This document shows positions 1 to 6,638 of a stretch of 7,010 bases of DNA, piece by piece. The stretch comes from an uncultured Spartobacteria bacterium (GTDB lineage: Bacteria > Verrucomicrobiota > Verrucomicrobiia > Chthoniobacterales > Terrimicrobiaceae): contig CAIWSO010000389.1 of assembly GCA_903915315.1 (NCBI GenBank), forward strand, positions 1 to 7,010, in the 5' to 3' direction. The notes beneath the pieces are model-generated. The model did not search any database, was not told the DNA's origin, and saw nothing but the letters and a program-made list of their open reading frames with translations. How positions within the stretch are numbered: position 1 is the stretch's first letter; each line of letters starts with the position of its first letter. The position numbers were made by a program, and so were the translations under genes.

Positions 1-724
1 CTTCATGGCGGATCTTGGGGCCGAGCTGATTTTCAAGATCAAGGCTGCGGCGAGCTCCATGCAAAGGACGAGAGCCCCGCTGGTCGCCCCACCCGCACAC
101 AGGATTGCCTCGGGAACGACCCGCTACAACCCCAGACAATTGATTTTACTCGGAGCCTCCACCGGTGGGACGGAGGCCTTGCGAGAGGTTTTCAGCCAAC
201 TGCCCGGCGATCTCCCCGGCATCTGTATTGTGCAACACATTCCTGCCACGTTCAGCGGCCCGTTCGCGGAAAGGCTAAACTCCGTTTCCGCGATTGAGGT
301 CAGGGAAGCCAAAGATGGCGACTTGTTGCGTCCAGGCCTCGCGCTGGTGGCTCCCGGCGACTATCACATGGTGCTACAAAAACGAGGGCCGGATGGCTAC
401 AGCGTCAGCATCAAGCAAGCGGCAAAAATCATGCACCATCGTCCATCGGTGGATCTGCTTTTTCAATCCGCTGCACCGATTGCGGGTTCCCGTGCTGTGG
501 CAGGGATTTTCACCGGCATGGGCCGCGATGGAGCGGAAGGTCTCTTGGCCCTGCGCAAATCTGGAGCCATCACCTTTGCCCAGGATGAAAAAACCAGCAT
601 CGTCTACGGGATGCCGAAGGTCGCCATGGAGACCGGTGCGGCGGAGAGGTCTGTCCCTCTCCACGGCATTGCCGCCTACATCGTGAAGGCGGCCGGACTT
701 GCCGCCGCATCCAGAATCGCCTGA
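1..724 (+). CDS. cheB: Chemotaxis protein-glutamate methylesterase CheB, 3' part (catalytic domain)
   Basis: CheB removes methyl groups from chemoreceptor glutamates (and can deamidate glutamines), resetting adaptation at the cytoplasmic receptor array. The gene is cut by the left edge. The reading frame is already open at base 2, and the first visible residues (DLGAELIFKIKAAA) look like the end of the receiver-to-catalytic linker, so the ATG at base 5 is probably internal and the N-terminal receiver domain lies outside. Counting from that Met, the methylesterase domain starts near residue 43. It shows the catalytic triad: Ser52 in LLGASTGG, His78 in IVQHIP and Asp175 in GMGRDG. The conserved TSIVYGMP stretch follows near residue 197. 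The C-terminus is complete (TGA at 722-724) with a short Ala-rich tail. Its last 49 bases overlap the end of convergent cheA. Family assignment is firm; whether a receiver domain is present cannot be seen. Confidence 0.95.
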   Translation, partial: FMADLGAELIFKIKAAASSMQRTRAPLVAPPAHRIASGTTRYNPRQLILLGASTGGTEALREVFSQLPGDLPGICIVQHIPATFSGPFAERLNSVSAIEVREAKDGDLLRPGLALVAPGDYHMVLQKRGPDGYSVSIKQAAKIMHHRPSVDLLFQSAAPIAGSRAVAGIFTGMGRDGAEGLLALRKSGAITFAQDEKTSIVYGMPKVAMETGAAERSVPLHGIAAYIVKAAGLAAASRIA

Positions 725-2823
725 GCAGCATCAGCGCGATTCACCTCAGCCGGAATACTGACTTGCACCAATGTGCGGGGATCGAGGATGAGTCCGACTT
801 TTCCGTCACCTAGAATAGCGGCCCCGGCGAGCGCTTTGTTTTGTTTGAAGCGTTCATCCAGGCTCTTGATCACAACCTCCTGTTTGCCTATCAGCTCATC
901 GACAAGGATGCAGCGTTGCTGGTTGGCGGATTCCACCACGATGATGAGGGCGGCCGTCGGATCCGTAGTGCGAGGCACAATGTCAAAGTATTCGTGGAGA
1001 CGGAGCATCGGACGCAACTTGCCACGCACCTTCACCACCTCGCCTTTGCCATAGACGGTGGAAATCATTTCCGCCGTCGGACGGAAGGATTCGCAAACCG
1101 AAAGCGTCGGAAAAATATAACGTTGATCACCAACGCGGGCGATCAACCCATCAATGATCGCAAGTGTGAGCGGTAGAAATATCCGGAATGTCGTGCCCTC
1201 GCCGGGCGTCGAGTCGATCTCGATCTTGCCCCGAAGTTTGGCGATATTCTGCTTCACCACATCCATTCCAACCCCTCGACCCGAGATATCTGTGATTTTC
1301 TCCGCTGTGGAAAAACCGGGAGCGAAGATGAGATCGAAGATTTGTCGGTCCTCGAGTTCGGCGTCCGGAGCGACAATGCCTCGCTCGATGGCCTTCGCAA
1401 GAATGCGCTGCTTGTTGAGGCCGGCGCCATCGTCGGCAATCTCAATCACCATGTTCCCACCCTGATGGTAAGCCGAGAGGCGGACCGTTCCTTTGGCAGG
1501 CTTTCCTTTGGCGATGCGGTCGTCAGGCATTTCAACGCCGTGATCGACCGAGTTACGAATCATGTGCATGAGCGGATCGCCAAGCTCTTCAACAATGGTG
1601 CGATCCATTTCCGTTTCCTCCCCCGAAATCACAAGCTCGACCTGCTTTTGAATACTGGCCGTGAGGTCGCGTACCAAGCGGTTCATTTTTTGGAATGTGG
1701 CCTTAATGGCAACCATGCGAAGCGACATGGCGATCTTTTGAAGCTCAAGAGCAATCTGGCTTAACTGCTGAAGATTTCGACTGAGTTGCTGACTGCGGAG
1801 ATTCACCAGATCCGGATGCTGCGAAACCTGGGTTTGAGCAATCACCAACTCACCCACAAGCTCGACCAAACTATCAAACTTGCGCGTATCCACCTTCATC
1901 ATCTGGGATGTCGACTTTTTCTTAGCGTCCCCACCCTCGCTGCGCGAGGCGGATGCGGCCTCTGCACTGGCACCAACCTCGCTCGGCACCGGATCTTCGA
2001 TCGACTGAGGATTAGCTAAAATGTATCGCACCCGGAGAGTGAGATCGTTTCCAGGAACATGGATTGGCTCGACGGGCTTGTGCTGGTCGATCTGCAGTTG
2101 CAGTTCGTCGATGAAATCCTTCAGAATATCTTTTCCCGCGAGAATGATATCGATGATTTTCGGATTGAGGAGCAAGCGGCCCGAGCGGGCCGAATCCAAA
2201 AGACTTTCCAGCTCATGCGAAAGGCGGTTGACCGGCATGAGTCGCAGGAATCCCGATGCCCCCTTGAATGTGTGGAAGGCTCTGAAAATCGAGCCAAGCA
2301 TCTCGGCGTCATCAGGCCGCTCTTCAAGAATCAGTATGCCCTGCTCGATATTTTCAAGGTGCTCGCGGGACTCATTGACAAACTCGCGTAGGATATCGCC
2401 ATCACTCTCCAAGTTCACCGAGGTGTATTCATCGAGCTCATCCGGAACTGGCACAACCTCGGGAGAGGGCGCAGCACTGATTGAAGCCTCGACACCCGCC
2501 TCACCTAAATCGGGAGCCATAAATCGACTGGCTGGATCCATACGCAAGAGCCGCAACTGGCCAGCGAGATCGTTCAGCACATCCAATTGCGACTGGGTGT
2601 AATTTTGTCCGGAAAAAAGCAACTCCTCGATAAATGTCGTTGAAAATGTAGCCGCAAGATGGAATTCCTCCATGCCTGCAAGCGATGCCGACTTTTCAGC
2701 TAGACTCGACAGCAAATCGCGGAGCGGAAACTGCGAGCGATCGGTCCCGGGCTCGGACAGAATGATTTCCTTAGTAGCCTGTTCGATCCATAGGTCGATT
2801 TTTGAAAGATCCGGAGTTGACAT
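676..2823 (-). CDS. cheA: Chemotaxis histidine kinase CheA
   Basis: CheA is the cytoplasmic kinase of the chemoreceptor array. It autophosphorylates on a His and passes the phosphate to CheY and CheB. The 715-residue product contains, in order: an N-terminal helical segment (about 1-105) of unclear function; an acidic linker; an Hpt/P1 domain (about 140-245) with phospho-acceptor His184 in FRAFHTFKG; an Ala/Ser-rich linker (about 250-305); the P3 dimerisation helices (about 308-400); the ATPase domain with N box (HMIRNSVDHG, 420-429), G1 (DDGAG, 464-468), F-box region near 495-507, G2 (GRGVGMDVV, 515-523) and a GT block near 543; then a CheW-like P5 domain (about 555-690). No clear P2 CheY/CheB-binding domain is visible between P1 and P3. 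The start is the only ATG giving the full N-terminus, yet no Shine-Dalgarno is seen before it. The upstream 20 bases are A/T-rich. The gene diverges from cheD and converges on cheB, overlapping its last 49 bases. Confidence 0.96.
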   Translation of the reverse strand: MSTPDLSKIDLWIEQATKEIILSEPGTDRSQFPLRDLLSSLAEKSASLAGMEEFHLAATFSTTFIEELLFSGQNYTQSQLDVLNDLAGQLRLLRMDPASRFMAPDLGEAGVEASISAAPSPEVVPVPDELDEYTSVNLESDGDILREFVNESREHLENIEQGILILEERPDDAEMLGSIFRAFHTFKGASGFLRLMPVNRLSHELESLLDSARSGRLLLNPKIIDIILAGKDILKDFIDELQLQIDQHKPVEPIHVPGNDLTLRVRYILANPQSIEDPVPSEVGASAEAASASRSEGGDAKKKSTSQMMKVDTRKFDSLVELVGELVIAQTQVSQHPDLVNLRSQQLSRNLQQLSQIALELQKIAMSLRMVAIKATFQKMNRLVRDLTASIQKQVELVISGEETEMDRTIVEELGDPLMHMIRNSVDHGVEMPDDRIAKGKPAKGTVRLSAYHQGGNMVIEIADDGAGLNKQRILAKAIERGIVAPDAELEDRQIFDLIFAPGFSTAEKITDISGRGVGMDVVKQNIAKLRGKIEIDSTPGEGTTFRIFLPLTLAIIDGLIARVGDQRYIFPTLSVCESFRPTAEMISTVYGKGEVVKVRGKLRPMLRLHEYFDIVPRTTDPTAALIIVVESANQQRCILVDELIGKQEVVIKSLDERFKQNKALAGAAILGDGKVGLILDPRTLVQVSIPAEVNRADAAQAILDAAASPAAFTM

Positions 2824-3095
2824 GGTTTTTTAAATAAACGGCTTGATGGCTTGCAAGGAGCTAGGCGGCACAAAAATTGGCCCAACCCCCATCGCTTTTT
2901 TCATTCAAACAAAAGCAACCCCTCCCGCACATTCTTTTTTAGCGTTCTTCACCATTTCGTTGCCAGTGAATGGCCCAGTGTAAAGCTCCCGCACATTCCT
3001 CTTTATTATGGCGTAAAAAGCCCTACCCTGTGATTCAGCGTATTTGTCGAATGCGCAAAAGCATGGCACAGAGACCACAAAACCTCGAAGATCAA
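2824..3095. promoter_or_regulatory. Divergent intergenic region between cheA and cheD
   Basis: This 272-base gap is the only substantial non-coding stretch in the window and must carry the 5' regions of cheA (leftward) and of cheD plus the HDOD gene (rightward). It is richer in A and T runs than the flanking genes and holds a 13-base direct repeat (described separately). A TATTAT hexamer at 3004-3009 could be a rightward -10 element, but no good -35 sits at the right distance. I found no convincing sigma-54 or flagellar sigma-28 promoter. Short open frames crossing the region have no recognisable protein character. The promoter assignment is inferred from gene orientation, not from consensus sequences. 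Confidence 0.5.
2922..2998. repeat. Pair of 13-base direct repeats (CTCCCGCACATTC)
   Basis: The exact 13-mer CTCCCGCACATTC occurs at 2922-2934 and again at 2986-2998, a period of 64 bases. Both copies are followed by a T-rich stretch and then a GCG. They lie inside the divergent cheA/cheD gap. Two identical sites in a shared regulatory region would suit binding of one regulator near both promoters, but a fortuitous or decayed duplication is equally possible. The identity is seen directly; the function is not known. Confidence 0.5.
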
Positions 3096-3575
3096 ATGCG
3101 GACATTAGTGGTGGGAGTTGCTGATTTTAAAATCAGCACGGATCCCTTCACTTATATCGCGACTTTTGCTCTCGGCTCTTGTCTTGGCATCACTTTCCAC
3201 GACGAAAAGAACCATGTAGGTGGCCTTTTACATGCCATGCTTCCAAGCTCCACGATCCGCGAGGGCCAAAAAATCCGCCCACCCATGTTTCTTGATACGG
3301 GCCTGCCGCTGGCACTAGAGGCCATGGTTCGAGCAGGCGCCAAAAAAAACCAAATCCGTTGCAAGGTTTTCGGTGGGGCCGAACTCATGTTGTCCGACAA
3401 GTTTTTCCGCATCGGTTCCAAAAACATCGACATGTTTTATCAGCTCAGCGACTCTCTCGCACTTGATGTGGTCGCTTGGGAAGTCAGCGGAAGGGTGAAC
3501 CGCACGATCCGTCTAGATAACCAAACTGGGGACGTCATCGTCAAAGTTCCCGCCAAACCGGAGTTCATTCGCTGA
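3096..3575 (+). CDS. cheD: Chemoreceptor glutamine deamidase CheD
   Basis: CheD hydrolyses specific receptor glutamines to glutamates, creating methylation sites. In many bacteria it also interacts with CheC. With the start chosen here the protein has 159 residues, almost exactly the usual family length. The catalytic residues fall at Thr23, Cys29 (FALGSCLGI) and His46 (GGLLHAMLP), spaced as in the Thermotoga enzyme. The GGAELM stretch typical of the fold follows. The open frame extends upstream to ATGs at 3063, 3051 and 2970, but that extension (for example MAQRPQNLEDQ) has no family counterpart, and a GAAG at 3087-3090 lies five bases before the ATG at 3096. The stop at 3573-3575 overlaps the start of the next gene as TGATG, so the two are probably co-transcribed and translationally coupled. 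No cheC is visible in the window. Confidence 0.93.
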   Translation: MRTLVVGVADFKISTDPFTYIATFALGSCLGITFHDEKNHVGGLLHAMLPSSTIREGQKIRPPMFLDTGLPLALEAMVRAGAKKNQIRCKVFGGAELMLSDKFFRIGSKNIDMFYQLSDSLALDVVAWEVSGRVNRTIRLDNQTGDVIVKVPAKPEFIR

Positions 3576-4444
3576 TGAATAAAGCCGCCGAAATGCAGAC
3601 CGTGGTGGAGATGACGCGATCCATCCCCTGCGCACCCGCCATTCTTCCCAAACTCCTCAAGCTCACCGAGGGATCTGCCGCCGATATCGGGGAACTCGAA
3701 ACCCTCATCACAATGGATACCGGTCTCGCGACCAGCGTGCTGAGAACGGCCAACTCCGCCTACTTCGGAAATGCGTCACGCTGCGACAATATCGCTGATG
3801 CCGTCCTTCGCTTGGGCAGCAAAACCCTCTACCGGATCGCCGCAAACACACTCACCGGACGCTGGCTTGTGCATCCACTGCGGGGCTATGGATGGGAACC
3901 TGGAGACCTCTGTCGCCACTCCCTGTGTGTAGCGATCTGCGCGGAGGTCTTTGCTGGCATGACCAATCTGGCGGACACTTCGACCGCATATACCGCTGGA
4001 CTGATCCACGATCTGGGCAAATTCGCCCTCGCCTACGCGAATCTCAGCGCTCTCGACGAGGTGGCGAGCCGCGTCCCAAACGAATATGCAACATGGCGCG
4101 AGGCGGAAACCGCCATTCTCGGCTATGATTCCAGCCAGGTCACCAAAGCCCTTTTGGAAAACTGGGGCTTTCCCTCGGCGTTCATCTCGGTGGGATTTTA
4201 CTACCAGTCGCCGTCGCTCGCACCCGAAGCCGACAAGCCCCTTGTGACACTTATCCATGCGGCTAAACACGCAGCCTCCCAACTCGGATATGGCGTCGGA
4301 GCGGATGGATATTACTACGAACCGGATGAAAAGTGCCTAGCCGAAGCCGGCTTCACCGAAGATCAGATGGAAGCCGCCCTCCCGGAAATCCTATCCTCCA
4401 TGCAACGCTTCGTGGCGGCGGACGGGGTCATTCACTTCAACTAA
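3575..4444 (+). CDS. HDOD-domain signalling protein
   Basis: HDOD domains are helical relatives of HD phosphohydrolases found in bacterial signalling proteins. Their biochemical activity is mostly unknown. This 289-residue protein is essentially one HDOD domain (about residues 10-230) plus a short C-terminal tail. The family pattern is clear: SIPCAPAILPKLLKL near the start, LITMDTGLATSVLRTANSAYFG at 44-65, an AVLRLG helix, His115, then AGLIHDLGKFAL with the His145-Asp146 pair. The position where active HD enzymes place the last metal-binding Asp reads LIHAAKHAA here (around 226-234), so catalysis is doubtful. No receiver, EAL or membrane segment is present. It starts inside the cheD stop codon, arguing for co-expression with chemotaxis genes. 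Its TAA shares bases with the nos stop on the other strand. A specific role is not known. Confidence 0.88.
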   Translation: MNKAAEMQTVVEMTRSIPCAPAILPKLLKLTEGSAADIGELETLITMDTGLATSVLRTANSAYFGNASRCDNIADAVLRLGSKTLYRIAANTLTGRWLVHPLRGYGWEPGDLCRHSLCVAICAEVFAGMTNLADTSTAYTAGLIHDLGKFALAYANLSALDEVASRVPNEYATWREAETAILGYDSSQVTKALLENWGFPSAFISVGFYYQSPSLAPEADKPLVTLIHAAKHAASQLGYGVGADGYYYEPDEKCLAEAGFTEDQMEAALPEILSSMQRFVAADGVIHFN

Positions 4445-5577
4445 TTTCCCCGGAAATTTTCCCATGCTTTGGGCTGGGAAATAAAATCGGGGAGAACGTG
4501 AAGATCGCTCCATTGCTGATGAAAAACTGGGGTCGCCGATCCTGATATCGGCGGCACAATCCAACTCCAGTCCGCTGAGACCGCGCGTCCGGCTTTCATT
4601 TCACGTGCGGTGAATTCCATAAACTCGGACGAGGCCCGATGGTGATCCACGATACGCGCTCCGGCGATTTCAAAGGAGTGAAGGACCGAGGCGTTCAGCT
4701 CCACAAGAGCGCGATCCAACCACATCGAGGAAGAGCGCGCCGTATCCAAGCCCATCTTTGCGGCTATCACAGGCAGTACATGGTAGCGACCGGCATCGCC
4801 CAGATCGCGGGACCCAATCTCTGTACCCATATACCAACCATTGAATGGAGCCGCCGGAAAATTCATTCCTCCTAAACTCAGATTCATGTCGGAAAGCACA
4901 GGAATCACATACCACTTGAGTCCCAATTCCGCGAACCACGGGAATTGGGGGTGCGTGAGCGGAACTTCCATTGCCTGCTCGGTCGGCGGGGGATAAACAC
5001 GAGGCGCTTCACCTCTCTTTTGGATGACGATCGGAAGAAGATCAAACCTAGTCCCATCTCCCTTCCAACCCAGTCGCATCGCCTCACGGGTGAAATCTCG
5101 GTTTTTAGGATCACCAATTATGGATCCGTCCGGTTGCTCGTATCCTGCATAGGAGAGAAGTTGGTGGTTCCATATCCGAACCACTGGTCCCCCTGCGTCC
5201 GCAGGCGCAAAGATCGTTGCCATCGGCTGGATTTTTCCCTTGTTGGTGCCGACCGTGAGGTGATCCAAAAGCGCGGCGTAAACCTCATCGGGATCCGAAA
5301 CATGGCGGAGATCGCGCACTTGCAGAGATGGCCAGAAAAGACGCCCGATGCAGCGCGCGTTGTTGCGCCAAGCCATACGGGCTCCATGCTCCAACTCCTC
5401 GAAGGTTGGTATCCACTCACCAGCCAGCAAAGCGGAATGACGGGAAAGCCACTTTTCCTCCGGCCATTGCTTCTCCACACGACAGGCTTGCAGAAAAGCC
5501 ATTGTCTCTTGGGTGGATGACGGAAGGTTGCTCGTCAAACTCCCCTCTGCTGTATTCGCAAAAAATTCGGGACACAT
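4441..5577 (-). CDS. nos: Bacterial nitric oxide synthase, oxygenase domain
   Basis: This haem-thiolate enzyme oxidises L-arginine through N-hydroxyarginine to citrulline and nitric oxide, using electrons from separate reductases and a pterin or folate cofactor. The 378-residue product matches the bacterial NOS oxygenase over nearly its full length. It has haem ligand Cys76 with proximal Trp70 in MAWRNNARCIGRLFW, NHQLLSYAGYE at 137-147, LKWYVIP near 220, the active-site PFNGWYMGTEIG stretch with Trp248 and substrate-binding Glu253, DHHRASSEFM near 311, and the pterin-side Trp337/Trp339 in ADWSWIVPP. No calmodulin-binding or flavin reductase part is attached, and the N-terminal zinc site of animal enzymes is absent, as in other bacterial forms. 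Leu228 occupies the NO-gating position. The start is uncertain: ATG at 5575-5577 has no Shine-Dalgarno, while Met26 (5500-5502) follows an AAGAG-like stretch and would still keep the core fold. The gene lies 44 bases after fabH on the same strand. Confidence 0.95.
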   Translation of the reverse strand: MCPEFFANTAEGSLTSNLPSSTQETMAFLQACRVEKQWPEEKWLSRHSALLAGEWIPTFEELEHGARMAWRNNARCIGRLFWPSLQVRDLRHVSDPDEVYAALLDHLTVGTNKGKIQPMATIFAPADAGGPVVRIWNHQLLSYAGYEQPDGSIIGDPKNRDFTREAMRLGWKGDGTRFDLLPIVIQKRGEAPRVYPPPTEQAMEVPLTHPQFPWFAELGLKWYVIPVLSDMNLSLGGMNFPAAPFNGWYMGTEIGSRDLGDAGRYHVLPVIAAKMGLDTARSSSMWLDRALVELNASVLHSFEIAGARIVDHHRASSEFMEFTAREMKAGRAVSADWSWIVPPISGSATPVFHQQWSDLHVLPDFISQPKAWENFRGN

Positions 5578-5621
5578 GATGATGGAGTTACGCCCGATGG
5601 AGCGTCACGGACGTGGAAACA

Positions 5622-6638
5622 TCACCACTCGATCACCGAGCTGGCATAGGTCAGGCCGCCGCCGAAAACAACAAGCAACAAGAAATCCCCAACCTCAAAT
5701 CGCCCAGTTCGCGCAGCCTCATCAAGAGCAATCGCCACAGCAGCGGCGGAGGTGTTTCCACATTTGTCCAAGTTGATGTGAAACTGACTCAAAGGAACTT
5801 CCAACCGGTCGGCCATCGCTTCGATGATCCGGATATTTGCTTGGTGAGGGATCACGCATTTGATGTCCTGCGGCGTCAGGCCACAACGATCAAGCACGAT
5901 GTTGGCCGCACGCATCATGGATGTCACCGCCTGCTTGAATGTCTCACGCCCGTTCATTTGCAGCGTATTGAGTTTGGAGTCGATATTTTCGCTCGTGATC
6001 GGGATGGCGCAACCCCCTCCCGGCATGTGAAGGATATCGGCGTAGTTTCCATCGCTGCCCATGTGCGTTGTGATGATGCCCCGGGACCCCGGACGCGAGC
6101 GCAGGATGGCCGCTCCGGCCCCATCACCGAAGAGCACACAGGTATTACGATCCTTCCAATTCACAATGCTGCTTAGCTTATCGGCTCCGATGACGAGAAC
6201 GGTATCATAGGTATGGTTCGCAATAAATTGGTTTGCGATTTCGACGCCGTAGAGGAATCCGGAACACGCAGCATTCACATCAAAACACGTCGCATTTTTC
6301 GCCCCGATCAAACGTTGGACATGACATGCGGTCGAAGGAAAAACCGTGTCAGGAGTGATTGTGCCCACAAGAATCAGGTCGATCTCCTCGACGGTAATAC
6401 CGGCATTTTCGATTGCGGCTTTTGCGGCCTCGGCGGCCATGTGGCTCGTGAACTCGTTCTCTCCAGCGATGCGCCTCTCGAGAATTCCCGTGCGCTCGAC
6501 AATCCATTGATGGCTCGTCTCCACCATGACTTCCAAATCGGCATTGGTGAGAATGCGCTCGGGGAGGTAGCTGCCAGTCCCGATAATAGAAGCGGAGCGC
6601 CTAGGCTTCGAGGGTATTTCGCGAAGAGTTTTTTTCAT
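5622..6638 (-). CDS. fabH: Beta-ketoacyl-ACP synthase III (FabH)
   Basis: FabH starts type II fatty-acid synthesis by condensing acetyl-CoA (or another short acyl-CoA) with malonyl-ACP. The 338-residue product has the complete thiolase fold. The catalytic triad is Cys125 in NAACSGFLYG, His265 in IPHQANIRI and Asn295 in KCGNTSAAAV. It also has the N-terminal SIIGTGSYLPE, RTGILERR near 49-56, and the C-terminal FGGGLTYAS loop. The ATG at 6636-6638 lies inside the 3' end of plsX, giving a 38-base overlap and a roughly 14-residue basic N-terminal extension relative to the Escherichia coli protein. No other start codon fits before the conserved fold. The plsX-fabH order is a common bacterial arrangement, so joint transcription is likely. 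The next gene on the strand, nos, begins 44 bases after the fabH stop and no terminator is apparent between them. Confidence 0.97.
   Translation of the reverse strand: MKKTLREIPSKPRRSASIIGTGSYLPERILTNADLEVMVETSHQWIVERTGILERRIAGENEFTSHMAAEAAKAAIENAGITVEEIDLILVGTITPDTVFPSTACHVQRLIGAKNATCFDVNAACSGFLYGVEIANQFIANHTYDTVLVIGADKLSSIVNWKDRNTCVLFGDGAGAAILRSRPGSRGIITTHMGSDGNYADILHMPGGGCAIPITSENIDSKLNTLQMNGRETFKQAVTSMMRAANIVLDRCGLTPQDIKCVIPHQANIRIIEAMADRLEVPLSQFHINLDKCGNTSAAAVAIALDEAARTGRFEVGDFLLLVVFGGGLTYASSVIEW

Noticed and set aside
2021..2602. 193-residue rightward open frame opposite cheA
   Set aside because: Ser/Arg-rich shadow of the cheA reading frame; the CheA domains on the other strand are intact across it.
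2851..2858. Palindrome CTTGCAAG upstream of cheA, considered as an operator
   Set aside because: Eight bases only, with no second copy in the gap; expected by chance at this length.
2981..3008. TAAA followed 15 bases later by a T-rich box, considered as a flagellar sigma-28 promoter
   Set aside because: The downstream box does not resemble GCCGATAA, so the match rests on four bases only.
2851..3033. Small rightward open frame (60 residues) in the cheA/cheD gap
   Set aside because: No ribosome-binding site, no domain-like composition, and it spans the likely promoter region and one of the repeats; it looks like chance.
2970..3095. Longer CheD N-terminus from the ATG at 2970, 3051 or 3063
   Set aside because: The extra residues have no family counterpart, while the ATG at 3096 gives the standard CheD length and catalytic spacing with a GAAG five bases upstream.
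4945..5520. 191-residue rightward open frame opposite nos
   Set aside because: Low-complexity basic translation with no recognisable motif; the opposite strand encodes the conserved NOS core.
5603..5613. CGTCACGGACG inverted repeat between fabH and nos, considered as a terminator
   Set aside because: Only a 4-base stem and no following T run in the direction of transcription.
5613..6176. 187-residue rightward open frame opposite fabH
   Set aside because: Antisense shadow; FabH catalytic residues are all present on the minus strand in this stretch.
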